NCBI RefSeq assembly: GCF_003994855.1
Contig: NZ_CP034142.1
Span: 3,162,001-3,226,000 of the forward strand
Source: Marinobacter sp. NP-4(2019)
Lineage (GTDB): Bacteria; Pseudomonadota; Gammaproteobacteria; Pseudomonadales; Oleiphilaceae
DNA length: 64,000 bases
Direction: 5' to 3'
Positions 7,838 through 17,308 of the stretch are shown here, in pieces. Made by a program: the position numbers and the translations under genes. Each line of letters opens with the position of its first letter. The stretch's first letter is position 1. Under the pieces are notes generated by a model. The model ran no database searches, was not told the DNA's origin, and saw only the letters and a list, made by a program, of their open reading frames with translations.

Positions 7838-9766
7838 TTAACGCCCTCTCAGGAACAGCTTGTCGAGCTCGGAGAGAGTCACCACCGTCCAGGTGGGGCG
7901 GCCATGATTGCACTGACCACTGCGCTCGGTCGCTTCCATATCCCTTAACAAAGTGTTCATTTCCGGGATGGTCAGCTGCCGGTTTGCCCGCACCGAGCCA
8001 TGACAGGCCATGGTGCCCAGCAACTCATGAGTTACCGCCTCAACCCGGTCACTCTGGCCGTTTTCAATCAGATCGGCCAGGATATCGCGCACCAGTTGCT
8101 CGGTATCCGCGCCCCGCAAAAGCGCCGGCACCTGCCGGATGGCCAGGGTTTCCGGACCAATGCGTTCCACCTGAAGCCCCAGTTGCTGGAGTTCGTTGCC
8201 GTGGGTTTCGGCGAGGGCCGCCTCTTTTTGGCTGACCGCCAGTGACAGCGGCACGAGCAATGGCTGACTTTTCAGATCCTGCGCTTCCAGCGCCCGCTTC
8301 ATGCGCTCGTATGTGATACGTTCATGGGCCGCATGCATATCCACCACGATCATGCCCTGCCGGCTCTGGGCCAGGATATAGATGCCATGCAATTGGGCGA
8401 TGGCATAGCCCAGTGGCGGTTCTGCTTCGCTGTCTGCCGGAGGCGTGGGCTGCCCTACGGCAAGGTCCGGCATCGGCGTGCTTTGCTCCCGCCCGGCCAG
8501 ACCACCCCCCTCATTCAGGGACTGATAGAACCCCATCTGATCCCGGGCCTGCCACTCATGCTGAGGTTGCCCCTGATGCCCGCTACCGCCATGGGCTGGA
8601 AATACGGATGCGGTTTCACCCCAGCTGCGGGACATGCCCTGCTCGGCCGACGATGTCGCGTTGCCACCGGGAAACGGTGATGCACCGCCACCAACAACGC
8701 CGGTGCCTCCGACGTCTTCCCGCACCGCGGATTGGGCAACGGCACCACGCAGGTGATCGTCCGGACGGACATCCGCAAGTGCCTTGTGCAGGGTTCGGAA
8801 AATGAAATCGTGTACCAGTCTTCCGTCACGAAAGCGCACTTCGTGCTTGGTCGGGTGAACATTCACGTCTACCGTGGCCGGGTCCACTTCCAGGTACAGG
8901 ACAAACGCCGGATGGCGATTGTTATACAGCACATCCCGGTAGGCCTGCCGCACGGCGTGGGCCACCAGGCGATCACGGATGACCCGGCCATTGACGAAGA
9001 AGTACTGCAGGTCCGCCTGACTGCGCGAGAAAGTAGGCAAGGCAACCCAGCCCCAGAGGCGGAGACCGGTAGCCTCGGCATCGATCACCACGGCATTGTC
9101 GATGAACTGCTGGCCACACAGCGAACCGATACGGCGCTCCCGGTCCAGGGGATTTTCCGCCGGGCGCAGGCTCTGGATAACACGCTGGTTGTGGCGCAGG
9201 GTAAACCCGGCATCGAATCGGCTCAGCGCCTGCCTGCGGACACACTCTTCAACGTGGTTGAACTCGGTTTTCTCGGTCCGCAGGAATTTGCGGCGCGCCG
9301 GCGTGTTGAAGAACAGATCCCGCACTTCCACGGTGGTACCAACGGGGTGGGCAGCAGGAGAAATGCGGGCGTCCATATCACGACCCTCTACTTCGACCCG
9401 GGACGCCGCTTCCTGCTCTTCCGTGCGGGAGGTCAGGGCAAGCCGCGATACCGAGCTGATGCTGGCCAGGGCCTCGCCGCGAAAACCGAGAGACGCCACT
9501 GCTTCCAGATCATCCAGGCTTTCTATTTTGCTGGTGGCGTGGCGACTGAGCGCCAGCGGCAAATCCGCTTCACCGATGCCGGAGCCATCGTCCCGCACCC
9601 GGATCAACTTCACTCCGCCCTGCTCCACATCAATATCAACCCGGCTGGCGCCGGCATCCAGGGCATTTTCCACCAGTTCCTTGACAACAGAAGCGGGGCG
9701 CTCCACCACTTCACCTGCGGCAATCTGGTTCGCAAGCCGTGGAGACAGCAATCGGATGGCGGGCAT
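7838..9766 (-). CDS. mutL: DNA mismatch repair protein MutL
   Basis: MutL couples mismatch recognition by MutS to strand removal. The N-terminal GHKL ATPase shows ENALDAGA, DDGSGI, SRHATSKI and GFRGEALASI. A proline/glycine-rich linker of about 110 residues (roughly 330-440) joins it to the C-terminal dimerisation domain. The C-terminal domain contains DMHAAHERITYE, which fits the DxHAx2Ex4E metal-binding motif of MutL proteins with latent endonuclease activity, as in Pseudomonas and unlike E. coli. The length of 642 residues is normal. It lies seven bases upstream of miaA and 20 bases downstream of amiB. Confidence 0.96.
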   Translation of the reverse strand: MPAIRLLSPRLANQIAAGEVVERPASVVKELVENALDAGASRVDIDVEQGGVKLIRVRDDGSGIGEADLPLALSRHATSKIESLDDLEAVASLGFRGEALASISSVSRLALTSRTEEQEAASRVEVEGRDMDARISPAAHPVGTTVEVRDLFFNTPARRKFLRTEKTEFNHVEECVRRQALSRFDAGFTLRHNQRVIQSLRPAENPLDRERRIGSLCGQQFIDNAVVIDAEATGLRLWGWVALPTFSRSQADLQYFFVNGRVIRDRLVAHAVRQAYRDVLYNNRHPAFVLYLEVDPATVDVNVHPTKHEVRFRDGRLVHDFIFRTLHKALADVRPDDHLRGAVAQSAVREDVGGTGVVGGGASPFPGGNATSSAEQGMSRSWGETASVFPAHGGSGHQGQPQHEWQARDQMGFYQSLNEGGGLAGREQSTPMPDLAVGQPTPPADSEAEPPLGYAIAQLHGIYILAQSRQGMIVVDMHAAHERITYERMKRALEAQDLKSQPLLVPLSLAVSQKEAALAETHGNELQQLGLQVERIGPETLAIRQVPALLRGADTEQLVRDILADLIENGQSDRVEAVTHELLGTMACHGSVRANRQLTIPEMNTLLRDMEATERSGQCNHGRPTWTVVTLSELDKLFLRGR

Positions 9767-9786
9767 GTTTCGGAAAAACCTCTTGT

Positions 9787-11157
9787 TCAGGATGCGGGAA
9801 TACGAATGGTTTGCCCTACCATAACACGGTCATCGTTCAGGCCGTTAAAACGCATCAACTCGCTGACAGTGGTCTGGTTCTCCCGGGCCAGATCCGACAG
9901 GGTATCGCCACGACGAATCCGGTACTGGCTCACCGTGTTACCGTCCTGCCTGTTCGCCTTCTGTGCGGCCAGCAACGTTCCCGGCGGAGGCGTTTCCGAG
10001 AAATAGTCGTAAATACCATCAAAAACAGCGTTCGCCAATTTGCGCTGATAAGACGAGCTTGACAGGTTTCTCTCTTCCTGAGGATTGGAAATAAAGCCCG
10101 CCTCCACCAGCAATGACGGGATATCGGGCGACTTCAGTACCACAAACGCCGCTTGCTCTACCCCACGCTTATGCAGCTTGGTGACATTTCCGAGTTTGCC
10201 AAGGATTGAGCTGCCGATGCCCAGGCTGGAGTTGATACTGGCGGTCATGGACAGGTCCAGAAGAACGCCCGCCAACATTTCATCCCGGCCATTCAGTGAC
10301 ACACCACCCGCACCACCGATGAGGTCAGAGCGATTTTCACTCTGGGCAAGCCAGCGGGCGGATTCACTGGTCGCACCACGCTCAGACAACGCGAACACCG
10401 ACGCCCCTCTGGGCTGCGGTGTTCTGAACGCGTCAGCATGGACCGACACAAACAGGTCCGCATTATGCTTCCTGGCCAGCAGAGTCCGACTGCGCAGGTC
10501 GATATAGTAATCGCCTGTGCGGGTCAGCCTGGCGGTGAAGCCCGGCTTCCTGTCAATAAGCTGCTGCAGGGTTTTCGCCATGGACAATACGACATCCTTT
10601 TCGCGGGTCCCCCTTGGACCGATTGCCCCAGGGTCTTCACCACCATGGCCCGCATCAATCACGACAACGATATCCCGCTTACCATTGGTGTTTTCAGTGA
10701 CGGTCGGCTTCACTGCCTTCTGCACCTTCAGCCCGCCCTCATCAATCAGGTCCACCACCAGACGATGACCATACTGCTGGTTAGGCTCCAGCTGAAAACT
10801 GCGTGGCTTGATTTCGCTTTTGAGGTCCAGCACAACCCGCAGGTCGTTACCGTTGCGGGGCGCACTCCGAATCCTCTGGATAGGGCTACCGGACAGATCC
10901 AGCGTGGAAAAATCGGCTTTCAGAGAGACATCCTTCATATCAATCACCAGCCTGGACGGGCCAGACAGCGAAAACACGTTGTGTTCGACCTTGCCGGCAA
11001 TATCCAGAACCAGCCTCGTGTGGTCCGGGGCGGGCCATATACGCACACCTTCCACATCCTTGCCCGCAAGAGCGACCATCGGCCAGGCCAGAAGCATCGC
11101 AAGAATCCCCGTTGCCAGGGAGGCACCTAATGTTCTGATGATTGTCATACTGCTCAC
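9787..11157 (-). CDS. amiB: AmiB-type N-acetylmuramoyl-L-alanine amidase with AMIN and LysM domains
   Basis: This periplasmic zinc amidase cleaves the stem peptide from MurNAc during daughter-cell separation. It has an N-terminal signal segment (LATGILAMLLAWPMVALA), an AMIN domain (about residues 35-145) that targets the septum, the Amidase_3 domain with VVIDAGHGGEDPGA as the first zinc ligand region and LFVSVHADAF as the second, and VEAGFISNPQEE near the catalytic Glu. A C-terminal LysM domain (YRIRRGDTLSDLARENQTT) binds glycan. The 4-base overlap with tsaE suggests translational coupling. In this lineage it is the amidase activated by the EnvC/NlpD pathway, by family knowledge. Confidence 0.94.
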   Translation of the reverse strand: MSSMTIIRTLGASLATGILAMLLAWPMVALAGKDVEGVRIWPAPDHTRLVLDIAGKVEHNVFSLSGPSRLVIDMKDVSLKADFSTLDLSGSPIQRIRSAPRNGNDLRVVLDLKSEIKPRSFQLEPNQQYGHRLVVDLIDEGGLKVQKAVKPTVTENTNGKRDIVVVIDAGHGGEDPGAIGPRGTREKDVVLSMAKTLQQLIDRKPGFTARLTRTGDYYIDLRSRTLLARKHNADLFVSVHADAFRTPQPRGASVFALSERGATSESARWLAQSENRSDLIGGAGGVSLNGRDEMLAGVLLDLSMTASINSSLGIGSSILGKLGNVTKLHKRGVEQAAFVVLKSPDIPSLLVEAGFISNPQEERNLSSSSYQRKLANAVFDGIYDYFSETPPPGTLLAAQKANRQDGNTVSQYRIRRGDTLSDLARENQTTVSELMRFNGLNDDRVMVGQTIRIPAS

Positions 11158-11684
11158 CCGCGCTTATCCTGACCCGGATCTGCCCCGGGTCGGTTGTTGC
11201 CAGCGTCCTTTAGCATCGCCAACAGCGACTCACCGTTCTTTGTTCCGGGCACCAGCCTCGCTGCACGCCCCCTGCCTTCCCGCTCAAGCGTGACCACAAG
11301 ATCTGGCTGGGGCAAAACACCCAGCCCCCTTTCAGGCCATTCGATCAGACAGAAGTTGCCACCTTCGAAATAATCCCGGATGCCCATGTATTCCAATTCT
11401 TCCGGGTCGCCCAGCCGGTAGAGATCAAAGTGGTACGCCGCTGGCTGAAGATGCTCGTAGGGCTCCACCAGGGTGTACGTCGGGCTCTTGACCGCCCCTT
11501 CATGGCCCAGACCTCTCATGACGCCCCGGCTCAGCGTGGTTTTTCCCATGCCCAGGTTACCTTGCAGGAACAGGGTCGCCCCACGCCCGGCATCGATGAC
11601 CACCTTTGCCAACTGCCCCCCCAGCGCTTCCGTGGCCGCTTCGTCAGCCAGAAAAACGCGGAATTCCTTTTGATCAGACTGCAT
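11154..11684 (-). CDS. tsaE: TsaE, ATPase of the t6A tRNA modification complex
   Basis: TsaE is the small ATPase that recycles the TsaBD complex making threonylcarbamoyl-adenosine at A37 of ANN-decoding tRNAs. The P-loop GNLGMGKTTLSRG is at about residues 41-53, followed by SPTYTLVEPYE and the HFDLYRL motif. IEWPERGLGVLPQPDL is the usual C-terminal end. A 30-residue charged tail with many Gly, Arg and Asp residues makes it 176 residues rather than about 155. Its first base overlaps the end of nnr, and its end overlaps amiB by four, so nnr-tsaE-amiB form one operon. Confidence 0.95.
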   Translation of the reverse strand: MQSDQKEFRVFLADEAATEALGGQLAKVVIDAGRGATLFLQGNLGMGKTTLSRGVMRGLGHEGAVKSPTYTLVEPYEHLQPAAYHFDLYRLGDPEELEYMGIRDYFEGGNFCLIEWPERGLGVLPQPDLVVTLEREGRGRAARLVPGTKNGESLLAMLKDAGNNRPGADPGQDKRG

Positions 11685-13252
11685 TACGTTCCCGACTCCG
11701 GCGTTTGCAAGCTACATCTCTTCCTTTCAATCTCTGCCAACACTCCTGGCACGGCATCGATCACATCACCCGGCAACAATCCCATAAAGCCCTTATTCCG
11801 GGAAGCCAGGTTGGCAGCTGCCAAATGCAGGCAAGCCCCGGTCGTGGTCGCATGCAATGGATTACCCAGCTGCCCATACAAGGCGCCAATGATACCTGAA
11901 AGCACATCGCCCATGCCTCCGGTTGCCATCCCGGGATTACTGCCATCAACGATCCGGGGTACTTCGTTTCCTGAAGCGATGACAGTACCGGCGCCCTTGA
12001 GTAACACCGTTCCACCAAACACCTGACGCAATCTGTCAGCCGCCTTGACCCGGTCCACTTCGATTTCAGCCACCTCACAGTCCAGCAATCGTGCGGCCTC
12101 ACCCGGATGGGGCGTCAGGATATGGTCATCATCCTTTACCGCTACCCGGGAAGCCATCAGGTTCAGCGCATCGGCATCCAGCACCCTGGGCTTGCCACTG
12201 GCAACCACCTGCTGGAGCATTTGCTGGCCCCAGGGACCCCGGCCAATACCGGGGCCGCAAACAACAACATCGGCGGCATCCAGCAACGCCGGCAATTCGG
12301 AACCATGAATCAGCCCCTGGACCATGACCGACGGGCAGCGCGCCAGGGCCGGCGCCACATACTCGGGACGCGTCGCCAGGGTCACCAGCCCAGCGCCAGC
12401 ACGGGAAGCTGCTTCGGCGGCCAGAATACCCGCGCCACCAAAGCCCCGGTCACCAGCCACCACCAGTATGTGGCCAAAATGCCCCTTATGGGCTGTCACC
12501 GGGCGACGCGGTACCATGGCGGACTCGGAAGCCCAGTCTATCCGGCGCGCCAACGGAATCTGCCCACTGCCCTCCTGCCACTGTGCCGTGGTCAGAGACT
12601 CGAAACAGATCTCACCACAGGCTTCCGGACCATGCCCGGTAAACAGCCCTGCCTTCAAGCCGATAAAGGTAACCGTCAAATCCGCCCGAATCACATCCCC
12701 CGCTGCCGCGCCGGTTGTCGCGTTCAGTCCCGATGGCAGATCCACTGCGACCACCGGCTTCCGGGCCGACGCACAGCGGCGGATCATCTCCGCAAACGGC
12801 TCTCGTGGTGCTCCGGAAACACCGGTCCCCAGCATGGCGTCGACAATCAGGTTCGCCGACACAAACAAAGCATCCAGTCCATCCGCCCCGATACCGTCAC
12901 AGGCAACAATATCAACACCATCCTGCTTTGCTTTCTGCCAAGCCAGACGGGCATCACCAGACAGTTTCCCGACCGGAGCAACGGCAATACAACTCACATT
13001 CAGACCATGGCGCCTGGCGGCGGCCGCCAAAAGGTAGCCATCTCCGCCATTGTTCCCGGCACCACACAACACCAGAATCCGACCTGGCTCAGGCCATCGT
13101 CTTACCAGCCGGCGAAACACCGACGCCGCTGCCGCCTGCATCAGGTCGAACCCGTCAACCCCTTTTTCATCAATCACATAGCGATCGATCTCCCGCACAG
13201 CATCTGCGGAATACAGGTCTTCTGGTAGACTGTGTAGATCAGACAGGGGCAT
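11684..13252 (-). CDS. nnr: Nnr, bifunctional NAD(P)HX epimerase and ADP/ATP-dependent dehydratase
   Basis: Nnr repairs hydrated NAD(P)H. The N-terminal half (to about residue 225) is the YjeF-type epimerase with LCGAGNNGGDGY, DAMLGTGVSG and VDLPSGLNATTG. The C-terminal half is the ribokinase-like dehydratase with AHKGHFGHILVVAGD, LTPHPGEAARLL and the nucleotide-binding NPGMATGGMGDVLSG. The 522-residue length fits the fused form. It heads the nnr-tsaE-amiB-mutL-miaA-hfq-hflX-hflK-hflC series on the minus strand. It is divergent from queG, with a 125-base AT-rich gap that should hold both promoters. Confidence 0.95.
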   Translation of the reverse strand: MPLSDLHSLPEDLYSADAVREIDRYVIDEKGVDGFDLMQAAAASVFRRLVRRWPEPGRILVLCGAGNNGGDGYLLAAAARRHGLNVSCIAVAPVGKLSGDARLAWQKAKQDGVDIVACDGIGADGLDALFVSANLIVDAMLGTGVSGAPREPFAEMIRRCASARKPVVAVDLPSGLNATTGAAAGDVIRADLTVTFIGLKAGLFTGHGPEACGEICFESLTTAQWQEGSGQIPLARRIDWASESAMVPRRPVTAHKGHFGHILVVAGDRGFGGAGILAAEAASRAGAGLVTLATRPEYVAPALARCPSVMVQGLIHGSELPALLDAADVVVCGPGIGRGPWGQQMLQQVVASGKPRVLDADALNLMASRVAVKDDDHILTPHPGEAARLLDCEVAEIEVDRVKAADRLRQVFGGTVLLKGAGTVIASGNEVPRIVDGSNPGMATGGMGDVLSGIIGALYGQLGNPLHATTTGACLHLAAANLASRNKGFMGLLPGDVIDAVPGVLAEIERKRCSLQTPESGT

Positions 13253-13377
13253 GCACCCGCGCTCCAGCTAAAGAAATCAGTTTAAGAAAATTGGCCAGAT
13301 ACCTGTAAAGAATAGCAAAACAGAGAAAAAGGTCATAACTTAATCAGATTAAAATTCCGTACGCTCACCCAGCTTGC

Positions 13378-14448
13378 ATGGAAATGACCGCGAAACCGAC
13401 TAACGCCATTGAAAATTTGCCGGAATTCATCCGCTCCTGGGCACGGGAACTGGGCTTCAGTGACGCGGGCATCACCCTTCCGGATACCGGCATCCATGGC
13501 GAGCGCCTCAAGCGCTGGCTGGCACATGGCTATCACGGTGAGATGTCGTACATGGGCGATCATGGCGACAAGCGCTACACACCGACATCCCTGGTGCCCG
13601 GAACCATGAGGGTCATTTCCGTTCGCATGGACTATCTGGCATCACCGGACAGCCCGAAAGAAGCGCTTACTAACCGGGAAAAAGCCTACGTCACCCGCTA
13701 TGCCCTGGGTCGTGATTACCACAAACTGATGCGCAAGCGGCTGGCAACCCTGGCCAGGCGAATTGACGAAGCGGTCAGCGGCCACGATTACCGTGCCTTC
13801 GTGGACAGCGCACCGGTGCTGGAGAGAGCCCTGGCCCAACGCGCAGGCCTGGGCTGGATCGGCAAGAACAACATGGTGATTCACCCCAAGGCCGGTTCGT
13901 TTTTCTTCCTGGGTGAAATTTTCACCAGTGCCCCGCTGCCCGTAGACCAGCCATTTGAAACGGATCACTGCGGCAGCTGCAGCGCCTGCCTGGAGCTCTG
14001 CCCGACCGATGCCTTCAAGGGCCCGCACCTGCTGGATGCCCGCCGCTGCATCAGCTACCTGACCATCGAACTCAAAGGCAGCATTCCGGAGGAATTGCGC
14101 CCGCTGATGGGCAACCGCGTCTTTGGCTGCGACGACTGTCAGTTGGTCTGCCCCTGGAACAAGTTCAGCAAACCCACACAGGAACCCGATTTCCAGCCCC
14201 GCCATGGCCTGAACAACAGCGAACTGGCGGAACTGTTCCTGTGGACGGAGGAACAGTTCCTCAAACGCACAGAGGGTTCGGCGATACGCCGCACCGGTTA
14301 CGAGGGCTGGCTAAGAAACCTGGCCGTGGGGCTGGGCAACGCCCCCTCCACCATCCCGGTGATCGAAGCCTTGAAGAAACGCGCGGACCACCCCTCAGCG
14401 ATGGTCCGGGAGCATGTCCAATGGGCGCTGAAGCAGCACGGCTTATAA
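13378..14448 (+). CDS. queG: Epoxyqueuosine reductase QueG
   Basis: QueG is the cobalamin- and iron-sulfur-dependent enzyme that reduces epoxyqueuosine to queuosine in tRNA, the last step of the pathway. The N-terminal cobalamin-binding domain is followed by two 4Fe-4S motifs: CGSCSACLELCPTDAF and, after about 60 residues, CDDCQLVCPWNKF. The C-terminal part (GWLRNLAVGLGN, AMVREHVQWAL) is HEAT-like. A second ATG lies two codons into the frame at 13384 and could be the true start. The 3' end overlaps the convergent orn by six bases. Confidence 0.95.
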   Translation: MEMTAKPTNAIENLPEFIRSWARELGFSDAGITLPDTGIHGERLKRWLAHGYHGEMSYMGDHGDKRYTPTSLVPGTMRVISVRMDYLASPDSPKEALTNREKAYVTRYALGRDYHKLMRKRLATLARRIDEAVSGHDYRAFVDSAPVLERALAQRAGLGWIGKNNMVIHPKAGSFFFLGEIFTSAPLPVDQPFETDHCGSCSACLELCPTDAFKGPHLLDARRCISYLTIELKGSIPEELRPLMGNRVFGCDDCQLVCPWNKFSKPTQEPDFQPRHGLNNSELAELFLWTEEQFLKRTEGSAIRRTGYEGWLRNLAVGLGNAPSTIPVIEALKKRADHPSAMVREHVQWALKQHGL

Positions 14449-14985
14449 TTTGAAGAAGGTTTCCCGATAGTGGCGCAGTTCGTTGATGGAATCACGAATA
14501 TCATCCAGCGCCAGATGGCTGCCCTTCTTCTTCACGCCCGCCAGCACATCCGGCCGCCAGCGCCGCGCCAGCTCCTTGATGGTGCTGACATCCAGGTTCC
14601 GGTAGTGGAAGAAGCCTTCCAGCTCCGGCATGTATTTCACCAGAAAACGCCGGTCCTGGCCGATGCTGTTGCCACACAGCGGTGACTTGCCCGGCTCGAC
14701 ATGCTGTTTCAGAAACTCGATGGTTGCCTGTTCGGCTTCCCGTTCGGACACTTTGCTGTCTTTCACCCGCTGTGTCAGACCACTCTCACCATGAGTTTTG
14801 GTACACCATTCGTCCATGGCATTCAGCAGACTGTCCGGTTGATGGATGGCAATGACGGGGCCTTCTGCCACCAGATTCAACTCCGAATCGGTGACAATGG
14901 TGGCCATCTCGATAATTTTTTCCTTTTCCGGATCCAGACCGGTCATTTCCAGGTCGATCCATACCAGGTTATTGCCTTCTGCCAT
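14443..14985 (-). CDS. orn: Oligoribonuclease Orn
   Basis: Orn is the DEDDh exonuclease that degrades RNA dinucleotides, including pGpG from c-di-GMP breakdown. That is notable given the c-di-GMP genes further along. The 180-residue protein shows WIDLEMTGLDPEKEKIIE with the first Asp and Glu, and SHLALDDIRDSI with the His-Asp pair. The minus-strand start is preceded by TAGGAGAGC, a good ribosome site. It is divergent from rsgA, with one copy of the palindromic repeat family between them, and it overlaps convergent queG by six bases. Confidence 0.97.
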   Translation of the reverse strand: MAEGNNLVWIDLEMTGLDPEKEKIIEMATIVTDSELNLVAEGPVIAIHQPDSLLNAMDEWCTKTHGESGLTQRVKDSKVSEREAEQATIEFLKQHVEPGKSPLCGNSIGQDRRFLVKYMPELEGFFHYRNLDVSTIKELARRWRPDVLAGVKKKGSHLALDDIRDSINELRHYRETFFKL

Positions 14986-15017
14986 TTTGCTCTCCTAGCC
15001 TGCAATTTTGCGGGATA

Positions 15018-15130
15018 GTTGCGGTTGGCGAGCCCCTGTCCAGAACACGCTACAAGCACATCCATGTGCGCTTGATCTCCGGCCATCCATGGCCTCCGAC
15101 AGTTCTGGACAGGGGCTCACCAACCGCAAC
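15018..15130 (+). repeat. Palindromic intergenic repeat, copy 1
   Basis: Two 29-base arms (15018-15046 and 15102-15130) are reverse complements with a single difference that still allows G-U pairing. They enclose a 55-base core. The core holds a hairpin around GCACATCCATGTGC and a second around GGCCATCCATGGCC. The core is shared with four further copies at 56604, 56918, 58275 and 59289, while most of the arm sequence is unique to each copy. It lies in the orn-rsgA divergent gap, so here it is not a 3' terminator for either gene. Confidence 0.9.
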
Positions 15131-15248
15131 CCCGAAATAATGGTGATATATCAGCCCCAATTATCTTTCAGACAGACTGATAGCATTGATGTAGCGTATG
15201 ATGTCACAGCAATTGACACCCTTCATCAAAGAATCCAGAAATTACTTC

Positions 15249-16304
15249 ATGGCAAAACGGCGACTGAACAAACAGCAGCAATGGCGCATCAAGAAAATCC
15301 AGCAGGAACGGGCGGCCCGTGTTTCCCGTAAGGAACAGGCCATTGAGGAACTGACGGAAGCCGGTGAGCTGGGCCCTGAGCAAGAGGGGTTGATTATTGC
15401 TCACTACGGTCAGCAGCTGGACGTGGAAGCGCTGGAAGGCGAACACCAGGGGCAGGTGGTGCGCTGCTTTGTGCGCGCCAACATCGACAGCCTGGTCACC
15501 GGTGACAAGGTTATCTGGCGGCCGGGCAAGAGCGAAACCGGCGTCATCGTCGCCCGCTGTGACCGGACCAACCTGCTGCAACGCCCGGACAATTTCGGGG
15601 CGCTGAAACCGGTGGCGGCGAATATTGATCATATTATTCTGGTGATTGCGCCGGAGCCGGAGCCCCATGACAACCTGATTGACCGCTATCTGGTGGCGGC
15701 CGAGAGCACGGATATTCCGGTAGTCATTCTGCTGAACAAGACCGATCTGCTGACGGACCGGAATCGTGACTATGTCGATGAACTGCTGGGTCGCTACGAG
15801 GCGCTGGGTTACCAGGTGATGCGCACGTCCGCCATGGCATCCGGCAACGCGCCGTCACCGCAGGTGGAAGCTCTGGTGAAGGACCAGACCAGTGTCTTTG
15901 TGGGGCAGTCAGGTGTCGGCAAGTCGTCGATTATTCAGACCTTGCTGCCGGACGAGTCGCTACGGGTCGGGGCGCTTTCGGAGAGCACCGGCAAAGGCAC
16001 CCATACCACGACCACAGCCAAGCTGTTCCATCTTGCCATCGGCGGCGATCTGATCGATTCGCCGGGCATCCGCGAGTTTGGGTTGTGGCATATGTCGCCA
16101 CAGGAGATTGAGTACGGGTTCCGGGAAATCCGCGACCTGATCGGCCACTGCCGTTTTCGCAATTGCCGTCATCTAGGCGATCCGGGTTGTGCCATTGACG
16201 TGGCGGCTGAGGAAGGGCGTATCAGCAAGCCCCGCCTGAAAAGCTTTCATCGAATTCTCAAGGACATGGCGGAGCAGCAATCGCGGGGCCTGAAACTGGA
16301 CTGA
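15249..16304 (+). CDS. rsgA: Ribosome small-subunit-dependent GTPase RsgA
   Basis: RsgA is a circularly permuted GTPase that helps the final maturation of the 30S subunit. An OB fold (about 60-110, with SLVTGDKVIWRP) is followed by the permuted G motifs: NKTDLL (G4), SAMASG (G5), GQSGVGKSS (G1) and DSPGIREFG (G3). A C-terminal zinc site follows, HCRFRNCRHLGDPGC. I chose the ATG at 15249, giving MAKRRLNKQQQWRIKK, because the family begins this way. An in-frame start at 15198 would add 17 residues with no homology known to me. Neither start has a strong ribosome site. Confidence 0.94.
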   Translation: MAKRRLNKQQQWRIKKIQQERAARVSRKEQAIEELTEAGELGPEQEGLIIAHYGQQLDVEALEGEHQGQVVRCFVRANIDSLVTGDKVIWRPGKSETGVIVARCDRTNLLQRPDNFGALKPVAANIDHIILVIAPEPEPHDNLIDRYLVAAESTDIPVVILLNKTDLLTDRNRDYVDELLGRYEALGYQVMRTSAMASGNAPSPQVEALVKDQTSVFVGQSGVGKSSIIQTLLPDESLRVGALSESTGKGTHTTTTAKLFHLAIGGDLIDSPGIREFGLWHMSPQEIEYGFREIRDLIGHCRFRNCRHLGDPGCAIDVAAEEGRISKPRLKSFHRILKDMAEQQSRGLKLD

Positions 16305-16319
16305 GTTCGGCCTGCGCCG

Positions 16320-17279
16320 TTACCAGTTCAGCTCGCCCTCGGCCGGCTGTTCCTGCTCCCGCATCCAGTCGCCTTGCTCCAGGCTTTCCATGGCCTCCTC
16401 CTGCTCGGCCTCCGTCGGCTGGGTCAAATCAATCAGCGGCTCATCACTGCGCCCGGCATTGTTCTGGATGCCTTCTGCGGCTTTTTTGTTCAGGACAATG
16501 ATGGATATGCGGCGATTGACCGGCGCTGTGGGGTCATCCTTGTCGAACAGGACCGAATCACTCAAGCCCACTACCCGGGCAATCTGGCCAGCCCCAACCC
16601 CGCCAGCAACGAGAGCCCGGCGCGCCGTATTGGCACGATCCGCTGACAGCTCCCAGTTGGTATAACCGGGACGCCCGCCAAAAGGTGTGGCATCGGTATG
16701 ACCGGTGATACTCAGTTTGTTGCTGACCGCCCCGAGCGGTTTGGCCAGTTCGAACAGGATATCCTGAGAGTAGTATTTGAGTTCCGCCCGGCCGCTGTCG
16801 AACATGGGGCGCTGAGAGCGATCCACGATCTGGATCCGCAGTCCTTCACTGGTAATATCGATCAGCAGCTGGTCCTTGAATTCCTGCAGTGTTTCGCTTT
16901 GCTCAATGCGCTCCTGGAGCTCCTGGAACAGCTCTTCCATCTGTCGCTGCTCGAGGGTTTCCGCCAGCTCCTCCACTACCTCGTCCTCAATCTGGATATC
17001 ACTCCTCTCGATATCCTGGGTACTTTCCTTGACGACCGAGGCACTGCCCTCAAGATCCACCGGGTTCGGCGAGCCTCCTTCGGTAAAACCAACCGGATCC
17101 TTGAAGTACCCTTCCACCGCCCGCTTTTGCTCCGGAGACGCGGTGGCGGTTAACCACAGCACCAGGAAAAACGCCATCATCGCGGTCGCGAAGTCCGCGA
17201 AGGCAACCTTCCAGGAGCCTCCGTGATGGCCGCCAGCAACCCGCTTCTTGCGCTTTACGATGATCGGTTGTTCTTCCAC
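16320..17279 (-). CDS. motB: Flagellar stator protein MotB
   Basis: MotB anchors the flagellar stator to peptidoglycan and carries the proton-accepting aspartate. After a basic N-terminus comes WKVAFADFATAMMAFFLVLWL, the single membrane helix, with the critical Asp at residue 29. An acidic plug and linker (about 65-135) leads to the OmpA-like domain with SITGHTDATPFGG and NWELSADRANTARRAL. The 319 residues are typical. It follows motA by 29 bases on the same strand, so they form one unit. In P. aeruginosa this pair (PA4953-4954) sits in the same place, between rsgA and psd. Confidence 0.95.
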   Translation of the reverse strand: MEEQPIIVKRKKRVAGGHHGGSWKVAFADFATAMMAFFLVLWLTATASPEQKRAVEGYFKDPVGFTEGGSPNPVDLEGSASVVKESTQDIERSDIQIEDEVVEELAETLEQRQMEELFQELQERIEQSETLQEFKDQLLIDITSEGLRIQIVDRSQRPMFDSGRAELKYYSQDILFELAKPLGAVSNKLSITGHTDATPFGGRPGYTNWELSADRANTARRALVAGGVGAGQIARVVGLSDSVLFDKDDPTAPVNRRISIIVLNKKAAEGIQNNAGRSDEPLIDLTQPTEAEQEEAMESLEQGDWMREQEQPAEGELNW

Positions 17280-17308
17280 AAACCTGCTCCAGCAGCCCCT
17301 GAATGACC

